Positions 1 through 5,996 of a stretch of 8,430 bases of DNA are shown here, in pieces (positions within the stretch are counted from its first letter, which is position 1; the number at the start of each line of letters is the position of its first letter). The notes below the pieces were generated by a model that did no database searches, was not told where the DNA came from, and worked only from the letters and a program-made list of their open reading frames with translations. The position numbers and the translations under genes are program-made. The DNA is from B8-G4 sp033720735 (GTDB taxonomy: Bacteria > Bacteroidota > Bacteroidia > Chitinophagales > Saprospiraceae): contig JAWWBX010000193.1 in the NCBI GenBank assembly GCA_033720735.1, positions 1 to 8,430 on the forward strand. Reading direction: 5' to 3'.

Positions 1-216
1 GACCCAGACCTCAAATGGAATGCAGAAACCGAACACTGGGAGATCGGCCCGATCGACTGGGAGGAGTTCTGGAACGTGGTCAAGGGCAACGGGCCTTGCA
101 ACACAGAGCGTTTGGAAGCCCGCCGCAAAGCCCATGAGGAGGGTGCCTGGGTGCGGGAAGCTGCGATGGCGCACGCTGAGAAACGCAAAATTCGGGAATC
201 AGCGATTGCTGGGTAA
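1..216 (+). CDS. paaA: PaaA, phenylacetyl-CoA epoxidase catalytic subunit (C-terminal 71 residues; 5' end outside window)
   Basis: The open frame begins at base 1 without a start codon and ends at TAA 214-216, so only the C-terminus is visible. The segments IDWEEFWNVVKGNGPCN and GAWVREAAMAHA are characteristic of the end of PaaA, the di-iron subunit that binds PaaC and uses O2 to epoxidise the ring of phenylacetyl-CoA (cytoplasmic, phenylacetate degradation). The di-iron ligands lie upstream of the window and cannot be checked. The last residues (EKRKIRESAIAG) are encoded partly by an AAACGCAAAA stretch that also occurs in the repeat-rich end of the following insert, so the extreme C-terminus may have been altered by that insertion. 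The partner genes paaB, paaC and paaD follow on the same strand. Identity is based on recalled family sequence and supported by this gene order. Confidence 0.95.
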   Translation, partial: DPDLKWNAETEHWEIGPIDWEEFWNVVKGNGPCNTERLEARRKAHEEGAWVREAAMAHAEKRKIRESAIAG

Positions 217-236
217 TGTTCGGCGTTTTGCGTTTC
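180..236. repeat. Perfect 11-bp inverted repeat spanning the paaA stop codon
   Basis: GAAACGCAAAA at 180-190 is the exact reverse complement of TTTTGCGTTTC at 226-236, with a 35-nt loop that contains the paaA stop. The right half lies inside the left arm of the insert described next, so this hairpin would compete with pairing of that arm to 673-705. No T-run follows, so it does not look like a standard intrinsic terminator. It may be a by-product of the AAACGC-rich repeats rather than a functional site. Confidence 0.5.
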
Positions 237-250
237 GCGTTCTGTGCTAG
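218..250 (+). repeat. Left inverted-repeat arm of the S23/IVP insert
   Basis: This 33-nt arm starts 2 nt after the paaA stop codon and is rich in GCGTTT-type units. It pairs with 673-705; the longest uninterrupted Watson-Crick stretch is GCGTTTT at 223-229, extended on both sides by possible G-U pairs. In an operon transcript it could form the base of a long stem whose loop is the IVP ORF. Confidence 0.65.
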
Positions 251-275
251 GTAGTAACCACTAAACATAAACCAT

Positions 276-671
276 ATGAGCACTTGGAAGCATTTTGAAG
301 AAATTGAATGCTGGCAACTCGCCAGAAAACTAGACCACATGATTTGGGAATTGATACACACCACTGCTCTGAAGCGAGACTTTGCCCTCCGGGATCAAAT
401 GGCAAAGGCAAGTGGAAAATGCATGGATAATATTGCAGAGGGCTACGAACGCGACGGCAACCGCGAGTTCATTCAATTCACAAGCATATCAAAAGGATCA
501 GTCGGTGAACTGCGCTCGCAGCTTTATCGATGCCTCGATCGAGGTTATATCGATGAGCCTACAAGGAGCACATTGGATTCGTTCGCCTCGAAAGTAGGTT
601 ACAAACTCGGTGGCCTGATTCGGCATTTGAAAACCAGTGAATTTCGCGGACCAAAGTTTAAACCGCAGTAA
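276..671 (+). CDS. Four-helix-bundle protein of the 23S rRNA intervening-sequence (S23/IVP) family
   Basis: The 131-aa product has the hallmarks of this family: an N-terminal FEEIECWQLARKL stretch, then Q-M-A-KASG, MDNIAEGYERDG (residues about 50-61), REFIQFTSISKGSVGEL (about 63-79) and a leucine-rich last helix after GYID. Members form small four-helix bundles that assemble as oligomers and are encoded in 23S rRNA intervening sequences or in stray chromosomal copies; a relative, Avd, works with reverse transcriptases in diversity-generating retroelements. Their biochemical role outside that setting is not settled. The ATG at 276 gives the family's usual length; no Shine-Dalgarno sequence precedes it (upstream is A/T-rich, ...AAACCAT). 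The gene has lower GC than its neighbours, sits between paaA and paaB, and almost fills the loop between the two inverted-repeat arms. It has no obvious link to phenylacetate metabolism. Confidence 0.9.
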   Translation: MSTWKHFEEIECWQLARKLDHMIWELIHTTALKRDFALRDQMAKASGKCMDNIAEGYERDGNREFIQFTSISKGSVGELRSQLYRCLDRGYIDEPTRSTLDSFASKVGYKLGGLIRHLKTSEFRGPKFKPQ

Positions 672-672
672 A

Positions 673-705
673 CAAACGCAAAACACGGAACATAAAACGC
701 TAAAC
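673..705 (+). repeat. Right inverted-repeat arm of the S23/IVP insert
   Basis: This arm starts 1 nt after the IVP stop codon and ends 2 nt before the paaB ATG. It contains AAACGC at 674-679 and 695-700, with a third copy at 702-707 running into the paaB leader. It is the partner of 218-250. Because it occupies the place where a ribosome binding site for paaB would lie, pairing could influence paaB translation (inference). Confidence 0.65.
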
Positions 706-707
706 GC

Positions 708-989
708 ATGAAAAATTGGCCCCTCTACGAAGTATTCATCCGCAGCAAAGCCGGATTGCACCACAAGCACGCCGGCAGCCTGCACGCGGCAGATCCGGAA
801 ATGGCGATTGAGAATGCACGCGACGTGTACTGCCGCAGAATGGAAGGCGTGAGCATCTGGGTGGTTGAATCATCGGAGATCACTGCCTCCAATCCGGAAG
901 AGCAGGAAGCACTCTTTGATCCCGCCGAAGACAAGATCTACCGCCACCCTACCTTTTACGAAGTCCCGGAAGGGGTAAAACATCTCTAG
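708..989 (+). CDS. paaB: PaaB, phenylacetyl-CoA epoxidase subunit
   Basis: The 93-aa product is full length for PaaB (E. coli protein is about 95 aa). Recognisable segments are WPLYEVFIRSKAGLHHKHAG at the N-terminus, SLHAADPEMAIENARD (residues about 24-39), EGVSIWVV, and the C-terminal DPAEDKIYRHPTFYEVPEG. PaaB is a small subunit of the PaaABCE epoxidase complex, and is thought to help bridge and position PaaAC heterodimers rather than carry catalysis. The ATG at 708 gives the conserved N-terminus. No good Shine-Dalgarno lies upstream; the preceding bases are the AAACGC-rich arm of the insert, so translation may depend on leaderless-like, A-rich or SD-independent initiation. The stop TAG (987-989) directly abuts the paaC ATG. 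Confidence 0.97.
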   Translation: MKNWPLYEVFIRSKAGLHHKHAGSLHAADPEMAIENARDVYCRRMEGVSIWVVESSEITASNPEEQEALFDPAEDKIYRHPTFYEVPEGVKHL

Positions 990-1745
990 ATGTCAAAGCA
1001 GCATTTCATTCAATATCTGCTCCACCTGGCCGACAACGGTCTCATCCTCGGCCAGCGCCTCGGAGAATGGTGTGGACACGGTCCTGTCCTCGAACAGGAT
1101 ATTGCCCTGACCAACATCGCGCTCGACCTGATCGGCCAGGCTCGGCTGATGTATCAGTATGCCGCCGATCTGCAAGGGGACGGAGCAACAGAGGATACCC
1201 TGGCATATCTCAGAACAGAGCGGGCCTACCGCAACGTGCTGCTGGTAGAGCAACCCAACGGGAATTTTGGTGATACGATCATGCGTCAGTTCCTGTTCGA
1301 TGTGTACAACTTCCTGAATTATGAGGCGCTGAAAGGTAGTGCCGACGAACGCCTGGCCGCGATTGCAACCAAGTCGCTCAAAGAGGTCCGCTACCATCTG
1401 CGTTTCAGCTCGGAGTGGGTCATCCGGCTTGGTGACGGGACCGAGGTCAGTCGTGACAAGATGCTGGCGGCCCGCGATACACTCTGGAGGTTTACGGGTG
1501 AGTTGTACACACCTTCGGAGATAGAGCGTGAGATGATTGGTCTGGGGATCGCGCCGGACTGGAGCAGCATGGCCGACACCTGGAAGGCCAGGGTCAAAGA
1601 GGTCTTCAGCGAAGCAACCATCCCGGTTCCGGAGGACGGCTGGATGCACACCGGCGGCAAGGACGGTCATCACACCGAACACCTGGGTTATCTTCTGACT
1701 GATCTGCAGTATCTGCAGCGCACTTATCCCGAAGCACAATGGTAA
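990..1745 (+). CDS. paaC: PaaC, phenylacetyl-CoA epoxidase structural subunit
   Basis: The 251-aa product matches the length and conserved stretches of PaaC: GQRLGEWCGHGPVLEQDIAL near the N-terminus, LDLIGQARLMYQYA (about 47-60), KEVRYHLRFSSEWVIRLGDG (about 130-149) and the C-terminal HTEHLGYLLTDLQYLQR. PaaC has a ferritin-like fold resembling PaaA but is non-catalytic; it forms the stable AC heterodimer that binds phenylacetyl-CoA. The ATG starts immediately after the paaB stop with no gap, and the 3' end overlaps paaD by 7 nt, so B, C and D are probably translationally coupled in one transcript. An AGGGG at 971-975 lies 14 nt upstream of the ATG, which is longer than the usual spacing for a ribosome binding site. 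Confidence 0.97.
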   Translation: MSKQHFIQYLLHLADNGLILGQRLGEWCGHGPVLEQDIALTNIALDLIGQARLMYQYAADLQGDGATEDTLAYLRTERAYRNVLLVEQPNGNFGDTIMRQFLFDVYNFLNYEALKGSADERLAAIATKSLKEVRYHLRFSSEWVIRLGDGTEVSRDKMLAARDTLWRFTGELYTPSEIEREMIGLGIAPDWSSMADTWKARVKEVFSEATIPVPEDGWMHTGGKDGHHTEHLGYLLTDLQYLQRTYPEAQW

Positions 1746-2236
1746 ACGCCATCGGGACCAAGCAGGAAGTCATGGACATCCTCGAGACCGTGAAGGATCC
1801 CGAGATCCCCGTGGTCTCAGTAGTCGAACTGGGAATGATCCGGGACGTACGCATCGCCAATGGCGTCGTGGAGGTCGACGTGGCCCCGACCTACAGCGGA
1901 TGCCCGGCGCTCGACGTCATTCCGATTCTGATCCGCGAGGCACTGGAAAAGGCAGGCCACCACCCGGTGGAGGTACGCAATGTCATCTCTCCCCCCTGGA
2001 CTACGGACTGGATCACCGAGGCCGGTCACCGCAAGCTCAAGGCGTTTGGGATTGCACCACCTGTTGAGCGGACGACCGACGCCTCCTTTCTCAGCCAGGA
2101 AGACAAAGTTGTGCCTTGTCCGTTTTGCAACTCCGAACATACGCGGATGGTGAGTCGATTTGGCTCGACCCCGTGCAAGGCAGCCTATCAGTGCAATGCA
2201 TGCCTCGAGCCGTTTGATTACTTCAAGTGCCATTGA
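1739..2236 (+). CDS. paaD: PaaD, Fe-S maturation factor of the phenylacetyl-CoA epoxidase (MIP18/DUF59 family)
   Basis: The 165-aa product equals the usual PaaD length. The N-terminal half (about 8-90) is a MIP18/DUF59 domain with VKDPEIPVVSVVELGMI and APTYSGCPALDVIP, including the conserved Cys55. The C-terminal part has a cysteine-rich metal-binding segment: CPFC at 127-130, Cys146, CNAC at 152-155, and Cys164 in the final YFKCH. PaaD is not part of the epoxidase complex; it is thought to help mature the iron-sulfur cluster of the reductase PaaE. The start lies inside the end of paaC (7-nt overlap). paaE would often come next but is absent; the next gene is an unrelated protease gene after a 69-nt gap, so the operon probably ends here or paaE is encoded elsewhere. 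Confidence 0.96.
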   Translation: MVNAIGTKQEVMDILETVKDPEIPVVSVVELGMIRDVRIANGVVEVDVAPTYSGCPALDVIPILIREALEKAGHHPVEVRNVISPPWTTDWITEAGHRKLKAFGIAPPVERTTDASFLSQEDKVVPCPFCNSEHTRMVSRFGSTPCKAAYQCNACLEPFDYFKCH

Positions 2237-2289
2237 CCCGCCCGGGTAAATCTTCGACTTTTCATACCTTGACCCTCTGGCATCGACGC

Positions 2290-2299
2290 ACACGCGTGT
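2290..2299. promoter_or_regulatory. 10-bp perfect palindrome just upstream of the CHAT protease gene
   Basis: ACACGCGTGT is perfectly self-complementary and ends 6 nt before the ATG at 2306. It could be an operator or a protein-binding site, or could simply be chance in GC-rich DNA. No convincing -35/-10 pair and no Shine-Dalgarno sequence are visible in the 69-nt gap 2237-2305. ACCCGCCCGGGT at 2236-2247, right after paaD, could form a 4-bp hairpin but is not followed by a T-run. Confidence 0.2.
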
Positions 2300-2305
2300 T
2301 TGCTG

Positions 2306-5300
2306 ATGGGCTCATTTTTCTTGCGAAATACCATTTTGTCAGGGTGTCTGATCGCCGGCTTTGCCGTCGCCGGGCAGCCATCATCTGCGTCCCTCGAGGA
2401 AGTCGCTGCGCGGGCAGCTCAAATGTGGGATGAGCAGCGGCGCGACTCGACGCTGTATTATGCCAAACGTGGTCTCGAATTGCTGGAAGACCAACAGGGG
2501 CTGGGCTCCCGGCAGCGGGATGCCGTGGCCCTCGAGGCCGCCTTGAACACCTACGCAGGACAGGCCTGTTTGTGGAAGTTTGACAAGTTCAATGCCTTCC
2601 ACCATTTCAGCAAAGCTCTTTCCCTGTGGGACCGGATCCGTGAACCCGACCCCAGGTTGCTGGGCTTCACGCAATGGGGGCTTGCTCTCAGCCATCACGA
2701 GTATGAATCGCAGCGGGCATTCTACCAAAATGCCATCGATCGCTTTGTGGCCATCGGTGACAGCCATGCCATCACCGGCGCATGTCTGGATGCCGGCATT
2801 CTCCAGTACCGCAATGGTGAGCTGGAACAAATGCGGGAAGCGCTCCAGCTGGGCGCGCAGTATATGGGGCCCAATACGAGACCTGCCCACCGCGTGCGGA
2901 TCGATTTCCAGCTTGGCAGGTACTATGAGGCCATCGGTGATGACGAAAGTGCCCGCTTCTATTTTGAGTCTGCACACCGCCTGGCCATGGCTACCAATCC
3001 ACGGGATCCGGTCTTGTTCAATATTGTCCGCGATCTCGGCGGCTTGCTTCTCCGCCATGCAGACTATGACGAAGCCATGGCTCTGCACCGCACCATGGTC
3101 AGCCCGGACACCGGGGATAAATCTGCACACCGGTACTTTGCGGAGGCCGACATCTGGTTTGAAATGGGCAGGGTGTGTACAGCCATGGGCGACTACACCG
3201 CTGCAGAATCACACCTCTCCAGGGCGAATGAAAACAACGCACGCGCCGGTTACGGACCCGGTCATATCTATACCTCCAACCCCAATTCGGCGTTGGCGCA
3301 TCTTTACCTCGTTGCAGGGCAACCGGACAAAGCGGAGGAGAAACTGGTTGCCGTGGCGGAAGCTATGAATAACTCCGAGCCGTTCGAACACCCCGATTAT
3401 GCGATCATCAACGAAACCGCCGCCCGGACGCACCTGGCGTTGGAAGACTTCCCGGGTGCGATCGAACGGATCAACAGTGGATTTACCGGCCTTGGGTACA
3501 CGCTTGAAGATCCACACGACTTCGACCGGGTGTACCGGTATGACCTGCTGGCCAACCTGATCAACCTGCTGACCGAAGTGCGTGCCCGGCAGTATGCCCA
3601 GGCCCCACAGCCAGAGACCGCGGCAAGCCTTGACCAGCAGATCGCCTTGCACCTCAGTTTTCTTGACTCGATCGAGCAATTCGAGATCCAGCCAGCCATG
3701 CGTGCGACGATCCTGGCCAACAACTATCATGTGTTTGAACTGGCACTGCAGCGCTTGCACCAACAGTATCAACAGACAGGCGACAAGCAGTTTCTCAAAC
3801 TGGCACTTGATATTTCCGAGCGGAGCCGGGATCAGCTACTGCGTGAGATCCAGCTCAACAATCGTCTCCGCGAGCAGATTGAGATCCCGCCGGCGTTACA
3901 TCAGGAAGAGCTCCGTCTGCAGCAGGAGCTGATCGCGATCGAGCTGGAGCTGTTCCGTACACCGCCTGAAGATTCAGCGGCGATGCGCCGGTTGGAGGCC
4001 GAACGTCGGGCCTTGAATGTGCTGATTGCCGACGTCTCGCGCAAGATCAACCGGCCGGGATCGCAGCGAAACTTGCCACCCCTCAGGGACGCCTATGCAA
4101 CGGCCCAGCAACAACTTGACGAGCGAACTGCCATGCTCGAATTTTTCGATGGGGAGGAAGAGGACTTTGTGTTTGCGATCTGGAGAGACGGCATCGCCTG
4201 TCTGGCGCTGAGTTCGGACGAAGCCGACCGGATCACTGACTCGTTGCGCACCGCGCTGATCAAGCCCGCCAGACCCTGGCGACCAGCGGCCTACAATGCA
4301 TACCAGCTACTCAGCCCGCTGATGCGCCAGCTGCCAGCCTCGACCCAACATCTGATCATCGCACCGGCAGGCAACTGGTCGTATATCCCCTTTGAGGCAC
4401 TGGCACTGGAAACAGACAACAACGCCGATCGGCTCTTGATCCATTCCTACAGTGTCAGCTACACGAACGCCATCCACACCCACGCGCGATTTGCCTTTCC
4501 GTCGCGAGATGCGCGCCGGCTGCTGGCCGCCTTTGCACCCCGTTACGAGGCCATGCAGGTCGCCCCTGAAGACACGGCAGGTTCCGAGGTCTTTGCCGCA
4601 CTGGTACGCAGTGGCAACTACGACTTGCCGGGCGCTCAGGCCGAGGTCGCATCCATCGGCGAACTGATCGGTGGAGATATCTTCACCGAAGACAAGGCCT
4701 CGGAGGCATCGTTTCGCAAGCGTGCGCCCCATTACCGCATTCTTCACCTGTCGATGCATGCGCTGCTGGAAGAAGACAATCCGCGCTTCAGCCGGCTGGT
4801 ATTTTCATCCAGCGATCGCCGAAATGAGGATGGCTACATCTTTGCCTCCGAGCTTTCCACCATGGACCTCAAGGCCAGGATGGCTGTACTCAGTGCCTGC
4901 AACACGGGTGCCGGCCGCGCCCTGCGCGGAGAAGGGGTCATGAGTCTTTCACGCGCATTCCAGTACGCAGGGGTACCCAGTATTATTCACAGCTTGTGGA
5001 AAGTGCCGGATGGCGCGACGGCCGATCTGATGGTCGGATTTTACCAGTATCTCAAGAATGGGGCCGACAAAGCCGGGGCTCTGCGCAATGCCAAACTGGA
5101 CTACCTGGAAAACGTCATGGCGCCTGAACATACGCATCCCTACTACTGGGCTGGTTTTGTAGCCAATGGGCTCACCGAGCCGATCGATATGCAAACACCC
5201 CGTCGCCCAGCTGATCTCCTGATCTACGGCCTGCTGGCCCTGGCCGTAGCTGTTTTGGGATTCTTGCTCTCATCCCGTCTTAGAAGGCGTTCATCAGCTC

Positions 5301-5317
5301 CTCAGCCTTCCCGCTAA
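2306..5317 (+). CDS. Exported TPR-CHAT caspase-like protease with C-terminal membrane anchor
   Basis: I start the gene at ATG 2306 (1003 aa) rather than the in-frame TTG at 2300. Residues 1-28 look like a signal peptide: Arg7, then hydrophobic 9-23, with possible cleavage after AVA22 or SSA28. LSGC at 11-14 resembles a lipobox but lies too early in the hydrophobic stretch. Residues about 30-500 are helical and TPR-like (for example FQLGRYYEAIGDDESARFYF and GRVCTAMGDYTAAESHLSRA). Residues about 505-585 are charged and coiled-coil-prone. The CHAT domain covers about 595-955: GNWSYIPFEAL (689-699), LPGAQAEV, HLSMH with catalytic His818, LSACNTG with catalytic Cys865, then GEGVMSLSRAF and HSLWKVPD. 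A hydrophobic helix at 970-989 followed by RLRRR suggests a membrane anchor with a cytoplasmic tail, placing the protease on the outer side of the inner membrane. CHAT proteins are caspase/separase-like cysteine proteases; the substrate is unknown. The 3' end overlaps the convergent anti-sigma-like gene by 38 bp. Confidence 0.92.
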   Translation: MGSFFLRNTILSGCLIAGFAVAGQPSSASLEEVAARAAQMWDEQRRDSTLYYAKRGLELLEDQQGLGSRQRDAVALEAALNTYAGQACLWKFDKFNAFHHFSKALSLWDRIREPDPRLLGFTQWGLALSHHEYESQRAFYQNAIDRFVAIGDSHAITGACLDAGILQYRNGELEQMREALQLGAQYMGPNTRPAHRVRIDFQLGRYYEAIGDDESARFYFESAHRLAMATNPRDPVLFNIVRDLGGLLLRHADYDEAMALHRTMVSPDTGDKSAHRYFAEADIWFEMGRVCTAMGDYTAAESHLSRANENNARAGYGPGHIYTSNPNSALAHLYLVAGQPDKAEEKLVAVAEAMNNSEPFEHPDYAIINETAARTHLALEDFPGAIERINSGFTGLGYTLEDPHDFDRVYRYDLLANLINLLTEVRARQYAQAPQPETAASLDQQIALHLSFLDSIEQFEIQPAMRATILANNYHVFELALQRLHQQYQQTGDKQFLKLALDISERSRDQLLREIQLNNRLREQIEIPPALHQEELRLQQELIAIELELFRTPPEDSAAMRRLEAERRALNVLIADVSRKINRPGSQRNLPPLRDAYATAQQQLDERTAMLEFFDGEEEDFVFAIWRDGIACLALSSDEADRITDSLRTALIKPARPWRPAAYNAYQLLSPLMRQLPASTQHLIIAPAGNWSYIPFEALALETDNNADRLLIHSYSVSYTNAIHTHARFAFPSRDARRLLAAFAPRYEAMQVAPEDTAGSEVFAALVRSGNYDLPGAQAEVASIGELIGGDIFTEDKASEASFRKRAPHYRILHLSMHALLEEDNPRFSRLVFSSSDRRNEDGYIFASELSTMDLKARMAVLSACNTGAGRALRGEGVMSLSRAFQYAGVPSIIHSLWKVPDGATADLMVGFYQYLKNGADKAGALRNAKLDYLENVMAPEHTHPYYWAGFVANGLTEPIDMQTPRRPADLLIYGLLALAVAVLGFLLSSRLRRRSSAPQPSR

Positions 5318-5996
5318 ACGGCTCTCCTCCCAGCACGACGTAACGCAAGGTCGCCCGGGCTTCGTCAAGTCGTCCCAGGTTGATCTGTGCCAGGGCCAGG
5401 TACCACATGGCAGGCTTGAAGTAGGCATGGCCCTGATCAGCAGTGATGTGCTGCAAAGCGGTCATTGCCGCTTCATCATCCCCGGCCATCAGATGATTGA
5501 TCGCGCGATAGAACTGTACCGAATGGTTGCGTTGATCGAGAGTGGCAAATATTTTCTCCGCGCGTGTGTAGCGTCCTGCCTCATACAGCTGGAACGCCTG
5601 TTCGAATTCGGACAATCCCTGATCGCCTTTCTCAATCGGCGCGACAACATTGGGGTACGGTTCGAGGTAAGCGGAAGCCACGCTGTCCGGGCGATCCTGG
5701 GGAAGGAGAAAATACACGCCGAGCAGCAGCACGATCACCGCTGCCGCCGCAACACCGATGCGCATGAGAGGTAAGCGGCGGGCAGCTCTGGTGCGATCCC
5801 ACATCCGCAACATCTGGCGCAGTCCGTCACGCCCTTCAGCCGCTACGGCCGTTTGGATCTCTCGCATGGCGTCTACGTGTGCTGCGAATCCCGGGTCTTG
5901 CATCCTTTCATCAAACTCCGCACGTTCGGCTGTGGTGAGGCTGCTCCTCAGATATTTGTCGATCAGGATCTGATCGTGTTCGGAAATCGTGTTCAT
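5280..5996 (-). CDS. Single-pass membrane TPR protein, probable anti-sigma factor
   Basis: The 238-aa product has a cytoplasmic N-terminus (1-77) of the type IDKYLRSSLTTAERAEFDER, seen in anti-sigma-like proteins of Bacteroidota; it lacks the HxxxCxxC zinc-binding motif of classical ZAS anti-sigma factors. A hydrophobic helix at 78-98 follows the basic RTRAARR, predicting N-in topology. After a linker, three TPR-like helical pairs occupy about 131-220 (FEQAFQLYEAGRYTRAEKIF; HLMAGDDEAAMTALQ; LALAQINLGRLDEARATL) outside the inner membrane. The ATG overlaps the stop of the upstream ECF sigma gene in an ATGA arrangement, which implies translational coupling and supports a sigma/anti-sigma pair. 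Its 3' end overlaps the end of the convergent TPR-CHAT protease gene by 38 bp. The anti-sigma role is inferred from layout and architecture, not from a diagnostic domain. Confidence 0.8.
   Translation of the reverse strand: MNTISEHDQILIDKYLRSSLTTAERAEFDERMQDPGFAAHVDAMREIQTAVAAEGRDGLRQMLRMWDRTRAARRLPLMRIGVAAAAVIVLLLGVYFLLPQDRPDSVASAYLEPYPNVVAPIEKGDQGLSEFEQAFQLYEAGRYTRAEKIFATLDQRNHSVQFYRAINHLMAGDDEAAMTALQHITADQGHAYFKPAMWYLALAQINLGRLDEARATLRYVVLGGEPFSGKAEELMNAF

Larger units (their letters stand above)
218..705 (+). mobile_element. Putative intervening-sequence-like insert carrying an S23/IVP gene between paaA and paaB
   Basis: The interval between the paaA stop (214-216) and the paaB start (708) is filled by one ORF framed by inverted repeats. 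The arms 218-250 and 673-705 align without gaps at 23 of 33 positions; nine of the ten differences are transitions, and four of these still allow G-U pairs in RNA, giving 27 of 33 possible pairs. Hand-counted lines inside the insert are 40-50 % GC against 60 % in a paaC line, which suggests foreign origin. The encoded family is known from intervening sequences inside 23S rRNA genes, which likewise have complementary ends. No transposase and no clear target-site duplication are seen; AAACGCAAAA occurs at both 181-190 and 674-683, but it is part of the repeat material itself. Treating the interval as a mobile unit is inference. Confidence 0.5.

Noticed and set aside
276..671. Diversity-generating retroelement accessory protein (Avd)
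   Set aside because: The fold family is shared, but no reverse transcriptase and no template/variable repeat pair are present nearby; the inverted flanks fit an intervening-sequence insert better.
993..1739. Long minus-strand frame opposite paaC (248 codons)
   Set aside because: It mirrors the clearly conserved paaC coding sequence, has no recognisable domain, and is explained by codon bias in GC-rich DNA. The same holds for minus-strand frames at 2381-3130 and 3209-3772 and the plus-strand frames at 2580-3368, 6014-6568 and 7546-8268.
2236..2247. Intrinsic terminator after paaD (ACCCG CC CGGGT)
   Set aside because: The stem is short, the loop is too tight for all five pairs, and no T-run follows.
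2269..2305. Promoter for the CHAT gene from TTGACC at 2269-2274
   Set aside because: No -10-like sequence lies at suitable spacing; the region there is GC-rich (ACGCGT).
2300..2305. TTG start for the CHAT gene
   Set aside because: The ATG two codons downstream gives a normal signal peptide start and no ribosome binding site favours the TTG.
2339..2350. Lipobox LSGC in the CHAT protein N-terminus, making it a lipoprotein
   Set aside because: The cysteine (residue 14) lies in the middle of the hydrophobic stretch, which continues for about nine residues afterwards, so an ordinary signal peptide fits better.
2306..5317. Type III-E CRISPR (Craspase) locus suggested by TPR-CHAT near a sigma factor
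   Set aside because: There is no repeat-spacer array, no gRAMP/Cas7-11 and no Cas1 in the window, and this CHAT protein has a signal peptide and membrane anchor, unlike cytoplasmic Csx29. Only the general logic is comparable.
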